Of a DNA stretch of 11,185 nucleotides, positions 6,149-11,185 are shown piece by piece (position 1 is the stretch's first letter; every line of letters starts with the position of its first letter). The translations under genes and the position numbers were made by a program. Source of the DNA: DATBHZ01 sp036557185 (GTDB lineage Bacteria; Actinomycetota; Acidimicrobiia; IMCC26256; JAENVU01); assembly GCA_036557185.1 (NCBI GenBank), contig DATBHZ010000079.1:1-11185 (forward strand), written 5' to 3'. The notes under the pieces are model-generated. The model searched no databases and was not told the origin of the DNA. It saw only the letters and a program-made list of their open reading frames with translations.

Positions 6149-6298
6149 TCAGGCGGCTTGCCGGGCGCGCACGACGCCCTCGCCGCGCAGGGCACGAAGG
6201 GTCCGCTCCCAGCTGAGCTGGCGCTGGATCCACCGTCGGGCCTCGCGGCTGTCAACCCGCTCTTGTGTCTGCGACTGGGTCGCTTCGAGTGTCTTCAT
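6149..6298 (-). CDS. Small hypothetical protein, 49 residues
   Basis: I do not recognise this protein. Support for it being real: ATG at 6296-6298 with GAGGG at proper spacing on the complement, a near-consensus promoter upstream, and a strong T-tailed terminator downstream, so it looks like a monocistronic unit. The peptide has a polar Gln/Thr/Glu-rich N-terminal part (1-16) and a segment with regularly spaced W, I, L, W, L, L (REARRWIQRQLSWERTLRALR, residues 18-38), which would make an amphipathic, basic helix. There is no signal peptide, cysteine or membrane span. It is divergent from the MerR-type regulator and shares the intergenic region with its two palindromes, so it may be controlled by, or act with, that regulator. 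The competing plus-strand frame over the same bases is a weak upstream extension of the regulator frame. Confidence 0.7.
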   Translation of the reverse strand: MKTLEATQSQTQERVDSREARRWIQRQLSWERTLRALRGEGVVRARQAA

Positions 6299-6374
6299 GG
6301 CGTTCACCCTCGGTCGCCTGCCTTCCCTGCCGTTTTCGTGGCCGGGCCGGCACGTATACTTGGTGTTGCGACAC

Positions 6375-6392
6375 TGAGAGTAAACACTCTCA
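6375..6392. promoter_or_regulatory. 18-base palindrome, probable operator 1
   Basis: TGAGAGT-AAAC-ACTCTCA has perfect seven-base arms and a four-base centre. It overlaps the putative -10 region of the minus-strand promoter and lies 66 bases before the start of the MerR-type gene. Such placement in a divergent gap suits a repressor/activator site controlling both genes. The binding protein is unknown; the adjacent MerR-type protein is the obvious candidate. Confidence 0.65.
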
Positions 6393-6408
6393 AGGTATCT
6401 GCTGTCAA
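6379..6408 (-). promoter_or_regulatory. Candidate promoter of the 49-residue gene
   Basis: On the minus strand a perfect -35 TTGACA (6403-6408) is followed after 18 bases by TTTACT (6379-6384), four of six matches to the -10 consensus. Transcription would start some 70 bases upstream of the ATG at 6298. The -10 lies inside operator 1, so binding there should block or remodel transcription. Confidence 0.5.
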
Positions 6409-6411
6409 ATG

Positions 6412-6429
6412 TTGTGACGACTGTCACAA
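6412..6429. promoter_or_regulatory. 18-base palindrome, probable operator 2
   Basis: TTGTGAC-GACT-GTCACAA has the same seven-four-seven layout as the palindrome at 6375-6392 but a different sequence. It ends 28 bases before the ATG of the MerR-type gene, a position expected for autoregulation, and lies just upstream of the -35 of the minus-strand promoter. A single GTCACAA half-site recurs at 5946-5952. Confidence 0.65.
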
Positions 6430-6457
6430 GCTTCCCGGACACCCGTCGGGACGTGCG

Positions 6458-7168
6458 ATGGACGGTGAAAACCTCAGGATCGACGACCTCGCCCAGCGCT
6501 CGGGGCTCACCGTCGACACGATCCGGTACTACCAGCGTGAGGGGCTGCTCCCTCCTGCCGAGCGTGCGGGCCGGGCGAAGCTCTACGGACCCGACCACCT
6601 CACCCGCCTCGAGCGGATCCGCGATCTCCAGGCGCGCCGCTTCTCCCTGGCGGCGATCAAGGCGCTCCTCGACTCCGAGCGGACCGATCTCGTCGACGGC
6701 ATCTTCGGCGGGGACGGATCGTCCTTCTCGCTCGGCGAGCTGATCGAACGGTCGGGTGCTTCGGAGGAGCTCGTCATCCGCATGCACAAGGCCGGTCTGC
6801 TCCGCGACCCCGCGGACTTCGGCCGTGACTCCTACGACGCAACCGATCTCGACGTGCTGCGCGCGGTCGCGGAGCTCTCCCGTCACGGGCTCCCCGACGA
6901 CGTGCTGACCCAGCTCGCGTCCATCTACGTGCACGGCGTCGAGGGCATGCAGTCGCAGGTGCTCGCGCTCTTCGGGGGCCAGGACGGCACAGAGTGGGAG
7001 CCCGGCGAGCTGGAGACGTTCCAGCAGCGCGCGGCCGCATCGGCCGGCGAGCTGCTGCCGCTCGTGACGCGGGTCGTCGAGTACGTCCACACGCGGACGC
7101 TCCAACGGCTCACCCTCGGCGCGATCGAGCGGAGTGCTCCGCCGGGAGCCAAGGGCTCGCGGGACTGA
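6458..7168 (+). CDS. MerR-family regulator with two MerR-like domains
   Basis: A 236-residue DNA-binding transcription regulator. The N-terminal domain (about 6-74) is a clear MerR winged helix: RIDDLAQRSGLTVDTIRYYQREGLLPP (7-33), then the wing and RLERIRDLQARRFSLAAIKALL. A second, more diverged copy follows at about 90-156, FSLGELIERSGASEELVIRMHKAGLL then a Y-D-A-D-L-x-x-L-R wing-type stretch and HGLPDDVLTQL. The C-terminal part (157-236) is helical and is probably the dimer or effector region; it has no cysteine, so metal sensing of the classic MerR kind is unlikely. The ATG at 6458 is the first usable start in frame; the ribosome binding site is weak. It lies between the acyl-CoA operon and the amidohydrolase/CoA-transferase genes and may sense an acyl-CoA or substrate; this is inference. 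Confidence 0.87.
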   Translation: MDGENLRIDDLAQRSGLTVDTIRYYQREGLLPPAERAGRAKLYGPDHLTRLERIRDLQARRFSLAAIKALLDSERTDLVDGIFGGDGSSFSLGELIERSGASEELVIRMHKAGLLRDPADFGRDSYDATDLDVLRAVAELSRHGLPDDVLTQLASIYVHGVEGMQSQVLALFGGQDGTEWEPGELETFQQRAAASAGELLPLVTRVVEYVHTRTLQRLTLGAIERSAPPGAKGSRD

Positions 7169-7180
7169 CTCGGGTCAGTC
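7163..7180. terminator. Stop-codon hairpin between convergent genes
   Basis: GACTGAC-TCGG-GTCAGTC forms a perfect seven-base stem with a four-base loop and contains the TGA stops of both the MerR-type gene (7166-7168) and the convergent amidohydrolase gene (7175-7177). It has no T-run on either side, so it is at best a weak bidirectional terminator or an mRNA 3'-end stabiliser. Confidence 0.45.
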
Positions 7181-8341
7181 GTCGAGATGCCAGATGCGCG
7201 CGGCGTTGCCGCCCGTGATCAGCTCACGCTCGGCAGTAGGGATGTGCCCCATCAAGCTGTCGATCGTCTTGCGCGAGTACGGCCAGTCGTTCCCGTGGTG
7301 CGGATAGTCCGACGACCACATGATGTTCTCGACGCCCGCGAGGTGCCGCAGCTCGACGCCTGACCGATCGGTGATGAAGCTGGCCGCGTTGTTGCGGTAC
7401 CAGTAGAACGACGGCGGCTCCTTGATCGGGAGATCGCCCCAGACGCGGTTGCGCCAGTAGCGGTCGTCGATCGACTCGATCAGGTGGGGCAGCCAACCGA
7501 CGCCAGTCTCGATCCAGCACATCTGCAATGCCGGGAAGCGGTCGAAGACACCCTGGAACAGCATGGCGGTGATGTTGCCCGCGGACATCGAGAACACGTG
7601 GCTCATACCACCGATTGCCTTGGCGCGCGCGGCCTCGCTCGTCATGTCGTAGAGGAGGTTGCCTGCTTTCGCCGCTGCCTTCCGGCCGGCTGCCCGCTGC
7701 TTGCGGCTGATGATGTTGATGTGCACCGCGACCGGGAGACCCTCGTCGCACGCAGCCGCCCAGAACGGGTCGTCTTCCCGTGAGAGGTTCGAACCACCCG
7801 ACGGCCAGTTCGAGATGATGACGCCCTTGGCCCCTCGCGCCTTGGCCTTGCGCAGGCCGTCGATCGAGGTGTCGATGCCGAGCGACGGAATCTGCGCGAG
7901 CCCGATGAGCCGCTTCGGGTCGGGTGCGCAGAACTCCTCGAACAGGAAGTTGTTGTAGGCCTCGACGCCCGCGAGGACGAAGTCGTCGTCATCATCGCCC
8001 AAGAAGTGGCTCATCGTTCGCTGCGGCGGGTAGAGCACCTCCGCCGACACGCCGTCGATGTCCATGTCCTTGAGGCGCTCGGCGCCGTTGTAGCAACCTG
8101 CGCGCGCGTCCTCGTAGGTGACGCCCAACCATCGGAAGTCGTCCCAGGCCATGCCCGGCGTGGAGACGAGCCCGATCGGGTCGGGCTCACCACCGACGGC
8201 GGTCTGCCACGCGTCCCCACCCTGCGAGTCCTTGACGAGCGTCGGCGCCTTGTCCTGGAATTTCTCGGGGAGCCAGTTCTTCCACACGTCGGGCGGCTCG
8301 AGAATGTGGCAATCGGCGTCGACGATGCGGTGCGCGGCCAT
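7175..8341 (-). CDS. Amidohydrolase-family metal-dependent hydrolase/decarboxylase (PF04909 type)
   Basis: A 388-residue TIM-barrel amidohydrolase of the ACMSD/4-oxalomesaconate hydratase group, whose members hydrolyse, hydrate or decarboxylate carboxylic acids. The N-terminal strand DADCHILEP (8-16) gives the D-x-D/x-x-H variant of the usual HxH, so D10 and H12 are likely metal ligands. Further likely active-site residues are H207 in AVHIN, the strand WIETGVGW (276-283) and D345 in SSDYPHHG. An acidic run DDDDD at 116-120 is unusual. Length fits the family. The ATG at 8339-8341 has AGGAGG at good spacing on the complement. It is divergent from the CoA-transferase gene (90-base gap) and convergent with the MerR-type gene (six-base gap). 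Its substrate is unknown; related genes often occur with CoA-transferases and thiolases in actinobacterial catabolic clusters. Ring-opened or carboxylated intermediates are plausible. Confidence 0.9.
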   Translation of the reverse strand: MAAHRIVDADCHILEPPDVWKNWLPEKFQDKAPTLVKDSQGGDAWQTAVGGEPDPIGLVSTPGMAWDDFRWLGVTYEDARAGCYNGAERLKDMDIDGVSAEVLYPPQRTMSHFLGDDDDDFVLAGVEAYNNFLFEEFCAPDPKRLIGLAQIPSLGIDTSIDGLRKAKARGAKGVIISNWPSGGSNLSREDDPFWAAACDEGLPVAVHINIISRKQRAAGRKAAAKAGNLLYDMTSEAARAKAIGGMSHVFSMSAGNITAMLFQGVFDRFPALQMCWIETGVGWLPHLIESIDDRYWRNRVWGDLPIKEPPSFYWYRNNAASFITDRSGVELRHLAGVENIMWSSDYPHHGNDWPYSRKTIDSLMGHIPTAERELITGGNAARIWHLDD

Positions 8342-8431
8342 CCGGTGGTTCCTCCTGCTGGGTCCCCGAGAGCGTTGAACGAGCCCAAGAGTACGCTGAC
8401 ACGAGCGTCAGGAAAAGCCTCGGAGGGGCCG
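8342..8431. promoter_or_regulatory. Divergent intergenic region, amidohydrolase / CoA-transferase
   Basis: The 90 bases contain the ribosome binding sites of both genes and a nested dyad: ACGCT (8393-8397) pairs with AGCGT (8404-8408), and CTGAC (8396-8400) pairs with GTCAG (8407-8411). I see no convincing -35/-10 on either strand. The dyad could be an operator that controls both genes, but the arms are only five bases long. Confidence 0.3.
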
Positions 8432-10663
8432 GTGGCACAGGGACAGGAGGAGCCAGAAAAGCTCCTCGAAGGGCTGGAGGTCGTCGACCTCGCGAGCGAG
8501 CCGGCCGCGATGACGGGGCGGATGCTCGCGGATCTCGGGGCGAGCGTGACGCTCGTGGAGCCCGCCGAGGGCGCGGCGTTGCGCCGCGATTCGGCCCGGT
8601 GGGATGCATGGACGTTCGGCAAGCGCATCGTCGCGGCTTCCGGTGCCGAGGACCCCGTGCTCCGCGCGCTCCTCTCCGAAGCAGACGCTGTCATCGACAC
8701 GCCGGCCTTTCCGGGCAGCTGGGCGCTCGACCCGGCGCTCGCTCCGCAGGCGGTCTGGATCAGTGTGACCCCGTTCGGTCTCGAAGGTCCCCGGTCCGGG
8801 TGGCGCGCCTCGGACCTGGGCCTGATGGCCGCGAGCGGCAACATGTATTGCACCGGCGATCCGGATCGCGCGCCGGTCCGCTGCACCGAGCCCTCGGGCT
8901 ACGCGCACTCGGCGTCGGAGGCGGCGTTCGCGCTCCTGACAGGGCTCGCCTCGCAGCGTCCGCAGCGCGTCGACCTGTCGATGCAGGAGGCGGTGTTCGT
9001 CGCCAACATGGCCACCCCCGCACGGTTCCCGCAGACCGGGTTCCGCGGACAGCGGCGCGGCGCCAACATCGGCCGCACGCGCGAGATCTGGACCACGCGT
9101 GACGGATACGTGTCGTTCGGATTGCGCGGCGGCAAGGCGCGCATCCCCAGCCTCGAGACGCTCACCAAGCTCGTCGACACCGAGACCCTCCGCTCGATGG
9201 ACTGGTCGACGTTCTCCCCGAACACGGCCGACGACGCCACCCTGCGGGCGATCGAGCACGACGTCGCCGAGTACTTCTCGCGCCACACGATGCAGGAGCT
9301 CTACGACATCGCGTGCGAGACCAACCTCATGCTGGCTCCCATCAACTCCCCGGCGGAGATCCTCGGGAGCCGTCAGCTCGCCTCGCGGGACTTCTTCACC
9401 TCGCTCCCCGACGGGACGAAGATCCCGCGCTCGTTCCTGACCGTCACACCCGGACCGAAAGCGGACTCCAGCGCGCGACCCGCGCAGCGGGTGCCCGCGG
9501 CGCCGAGCACGTCGGGCGCGTGGGCAGGCGTGCGCATCATCGAGCTGGGGAGCGGAGCAGCGGGTCCGATCGCCACGCGGTACTTCACCGAGCACGGGGC
9601 AACCGTCCTGCGCATCGAGTCCAAGAGCCGTCCCGACTTCCTCCGCGTGTACGCGCTCGGCCCAAACAACCCGCACGGGCTCGAGGGAGCGCCGATGTAC
9701 GACGGGCTCAACGTCGGCAAGCGCGACGTCTCGTTCAACCTCAAGCACCCGGAGGCAATCGCCCTGCTCATCCGGCTCGTCGTCGAATGGGCCGACGCCG
9801 TGGCCGAGAACTACGCGCCGCGCGCTATGCGCGGCTTCGGTCTCGACTACGCGTCCCTGGTGAAGGTCAAGCCCGACCTCGTGATGGTGAGCGCCTGCCT
9901 GAACGGGCAGACCGGACCGCACAAGGACTATCCCGGATTCGGAGGCCAGGGCTCGGCGCTCGCCGGGTACAACTACCTCACCGGCTGGCCCGACCGCGAC
10001 CCGGTCGGGCCGCACGCCACCATCACCGACTCGCTCGCTCCCCGGTTCGTCGCGACTGCACTCGCGGCCGGCCTCTTGCACCGTCGTGCGACAGGCGAGG
10101 GCTGCTATCTCGATGTCTCGCAGGTCGAAGCAGCCGTGTACTCCCTGACGCCATGGCTGATCGACGCGCAACGGGAGGGTGCACCGCGCGGGCGCGAAGG
10201 CAACGACAACCGGCGAGCCAAGCTCCATGGTGCATTCCGATGTGCCGACGAGGGAGATGTCGGCGACCGTTGGATCGCGATCGCGGCATGGACCGACGAC
10301 GAGCTCGCGACGCTCCTCGACGCGACGGGCAGGGACGTCGAGAAGTTCGCGTCGTCGCGTACGCGCGACGACGTCGCTGCACAGCTCCAGGCCCTCGGGA
10401 TCGAAGCGGTGCCCGTCAACGACTTCGGGGACGTCCACACCGACGCGCAGGTCGCGGCCCGGAACCACTTCGTGCCTCTCACCCATCCCGTCATGGGCGA
10501 CGGGCTGTACGAGCGCAACGGGTTCCGCCTGTCGGACGCGACGAGCGGATACGACCGGACAGGGCCCACGCTGGGTCAGGACCAGGACTGGGTGCTCGGT
10601 GAGCTCCTCGGCCTGGATGCAGCCCGGCGCGAGCAGCTCGCCGCCGACGGCGCCTTCGACTGA
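8432..10663 (+). CDS. Tandem type III (CaiB/BaiF) CoA-transferase
   Basis: A 743-residue protein made of two family III CoA-transferase modules, about 12-345 and 365-735, joined by a Pro/Ala-rich linker (346-363). Family III enzymes move CoA between carboxylic acids through a catalytic aspartate. That residue is present in both halves: D181 in QRVDLSMQEAVF and D561 in CYLDVSQVEAAVY. The second half begins with VRIIELGSGAAGPIATRYFTEHGATVLRIE (367-396) and has NVGKRDVSFNLKHPE (427-441); the first half has a shortened version of this region (WTFGKRIV, 60-67). GTG at 8432 is chosen because GGAGG (8422-8426) lies five bases upstream; the open frame goes back to 8006 but there it is antisense to the amidohydrolase. 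Substrates are unknown. It probably supplies or recycles CoA for the locus; alternative roles include racemisation or CoA-lyase-linked transfer. Confidence 0.9.
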   Translation: MAQGQEEPEKLLEGLEVVDLASEPAAMTGRMLADLGASVTLVEPAEGAALRRDSARWDAWTFGKRIVAASGAEDPVLRALLSEADAVIDTPAFPGSWALDPALAPQAVWISVTPFGLEGPRSGWRASDLGLMAASGNMYCTGDPDRAPVRCTEPSGYAHSASEAAFALLTGLASQRPQRVDLSMQEAVFVANMATPARFPQTGFRGQRRGANIGRTREIWTTRDGYVSFGLRGGKARIPSLETLTKLVDTETLRSMDWSTFSPNTADDATLRAIEHDVAEYFSRHTMQELYDIACETNLMLAPINSPAEILGSRQLASRDFFTSLPDGTKIPRSFLTVTPGPKADSSARPAQRVPAAPSTSGAWAGVRIIELGSGAAGPIATRYFTEHGATVLRIESKSRPDFLRVYALGPNNPHGLEGAPMYDGLNVGKRDVSFNLKHPEAIALLIRLVVEWADAVAENYAPRAMRGFGLDYASLVKVKPDLVMVSACLNGQTGPHKDYPGFGGQGSALAGYNYLTGWPDRDPVGPHATITDSLAPRFVATALAAGLLHRRATGEGCYLDVSQVEAAVYSLTPWLIDAQREGAPRGREGNDNRRAKLHGAFRCADEGDVGDRWIAIAAWTDDELATLLDATGRDVEKFASSRTRDDVAAQLQALGIEAVPVNDFGDVHTDAQVAARNHFVPLTHPVMGDGLYERNGFRLSDATSGYDRTGPTLGQDQDWVLGELLGLDAARREQLAADGAFD

Positions 10664-10698
10664 CTCGCGCGGTCGCGCAGCGTCGGTATCATCGGACC

Positions 10699-10953
10699 AT
10701 GCGCGCAACACGCGACGCAGCGCACGATTTCGGTGACATGGCCGAGGACCTCCCGGTGATCGATCTCACCGAGGCATCGGACACCATGTCGCAGACCGAC
10801 CCGGTCGCATTCGACGAGGCCTACGCGCGGCTCGCGTTCGGGCTCGGCATCGTCCCGCGCCGCAGGCACGATCCCGAGCCGCTGTGGCGGCAGCCGGTGT
10901 TCCTGCTGATCATCGTGGCCGCGTGCATCGTCCTGCTCCTCGCGTCCATCTAG
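10699..10953 (+). CDS. Small C-terminally anchored membrane protein
   Basis: I do not recognise this 84-residue protein. The first two-thirds are acidic and polar (for example DLPVIDLTEASDTM, 17-30), followed by a basic RRR at 54-56 and one hydrophobic span at the very C-terminus (about 66-83, PVFLLIIVAACIVLLLAS). The positive charges before the span suggest that the N-terminal part stays in the cytoplasm, as in a tail-anchored protein. The ATG at 10699 lacks a clear ribosome binding site; an in-frame ATG at residue 14 (base 10738) is an alternative start. It begins 35 bases after the CoA-transferase stop and could share its transcript. A hairpin follows its stop. The abrupt hydrophobic end and normal codon use support a real gene, but no function is proposed. 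Confidence 0.65.
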   Translation: MRATRDAAHDFGDMAEDLPVIDLTEASDTMSQTDPVAFDEAYARLAFGLGIVPRRRHDPEPLWRQPVFLLIIVAACIVLLLASI

Positions 10954-10964
10954 CCCGAGCGGCC

Positions 10965-10979
10965 TGCGACGAAGTCGCA
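10965..10979. terminator. Short hairpin between convergent genes
   Basis: TGCGAC-GAA-GTCGCA forms a perfect six-base stem with a three-base loop in the 37-base gap between the membrane-protein stop and the convergent dehydrogenase stop. There is no T-run, so termination would be weak; it may only protect the mRNA 3' ends. Confidence 0.35.
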
Positions 10980-10990
10980 AGAGCGGGGAG

Positions 10991-11185
10991 TTACGCGGGC
11001 ATGATGCTGCCGCCGTCGACGCACAGCACCTGACCGGTCACGAGCTTGGCGTCGTCGGAGGCGAAGAACACCGCCGTGCCGGCGAGATCCTCTGCTTCGA
11101 GCGTCTGCTTCATCGCGCTCATCATCGGGATCATCCCGATGTACTCCTCGGGCACGATCTTCTTGGTGGCCTCGGTCATCGTGAC
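10991..11185 (-). CDS. Short-chain dehydrogenase/reductase (C-terminal part, runs off the window)
   Basis: The visible 64 residues are the C-terminal end of a classical SDR, an NAD(P)-dependent oxidoreductase of hydroxyl or keto groups. They begin VTMTEATKK, the end of the conserved P-G-x-V-x-T-x-M loop after the active site. The diagnostic endings AEDLAGTAVFFASDDAKLVTGQVLCVDGG and SIMPA follow, where D-L-A, F-x-A-S-D and T-G-Q-x-x-x-V-D-G-G are family hallmarks. The catalytic Ser-Tyr-Lys and the cofactor loop lie beyond base 11185. The methionine at 11179 is internal, not the start. Substrate cannot be told; in this context a hydroxyacyl-CoA or alcohol intermediate would fit. The stop is TAA at 10991-10993. 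Confidence 0.92.
   Translation of the reverse strand, partial: VTMTEATKKIVPEEYIGMIPMMSAMKQTLEAEDLAGTAVFFASDDAKLVTGQVLCVDGGSIMPA

Noticed and set aside
5947..6255. 102-codon minus-strand open frame
   Set aside because: It runs through the terminator hairpin and the repeat, overlaps the better-supported 49-residue gene in another frame, and has no protein-like pattern.
6143..6457. N-terminal extension of the MerR-type frame
   Set aside because: It spans the terminator-side gene, promoter and both palindromes; the winged-helix domain begins just after the ATG at 6458.
8006..8431. N-terminal extension of the CoA-transferase frame
   Set aside because: It runs antisense through the amidohydrolase N-terminus; GTG at 8432 has a ribosome binding site and precedes the first conserved strand.
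8408..10711. 767-codon open frame on the minus strand
   Set aside because: Antisense shadow of the tandem CoA-transferase; composition is that of a non-coding GC-rich frame.

Overview
The window is GC-rich DNA with frequent GTG/TTG starts, tightly packed genes and a protein repertoire (CoA-thioester catabolism, a [3Fe-4S] ferredoxin with its reductase, type III CoA-transferase, an Erm-like methylase) typical of a high-GC actinobacterium. An Acidimicrobiia- or mycobacteria-like host is my guess, since no rRNA or other marker gene is present.

Left edge, minus strand (1-388): a small [3Fe-4S] ferredoxin followed by the start of its FAD/NAD(P)H-dependent ferredoxin reductase, the usual electron supply for a cytochrome P450 or Rieske oxygenase. 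The divergent gap 389-599 holds two copies of a palindromic repeat. A third, inverted copy sits at 6014-6053.

Plus-strand operon (600-5177): NDP-forming acyl-CoA synthetase, crotonase-fold protein, thiolase-fold protein of the Ltp2/lipid-transfer type, and a stand-alone Zn-ribbon/OB-fold DUF35 protein. They are joined by a 4-base overlap, a zero gap and a 4-base gap. The thiolase-fold protein has glycine where the nucleophilic cysteine should be but keeps two tyrosines expected of side-chain-cleaving aldolases. The crotonase lacks both hydratase glutamates but has the Asp of enoyl-CoA isomerases. Together these suggest CoA-dependent retro-aldol breakdown of a branched, alicyclic or steroid/terpenoid-like side chain, not ordinary beta-oxidation.

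Middle (5174-7168): a convergent Erm/KsgA-family rRNA adenine dimethyltransferase gene that shares a CTAG stop palindrome with the operon. Next comes a 276-base gap with repeats and a strong terminator, then a previously overlooked-looking 49-codon gene on the minus strand. Last is a divergently transcribed MerR-type regulator that appears to carry two consecutive MerR-like winged-helix domains. Two perfect 18-base palindromes of identical 7-4-7 geometry lie between the last two genes.

Right part (7175-11185): a minus-strand amidohydrolase (PF04909 type) is divergent from a long, internally duplicated type III (CaiB/BaiF) CoA-transferase. A small tail-anchored membrane protein and the C-terminal end of a short-chain dehydrogenase on the minus strand follow. 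The catabolic genes on both sides of the regulator could form one CoA-linked degradation locus controlled by it; this is inference from gene order.
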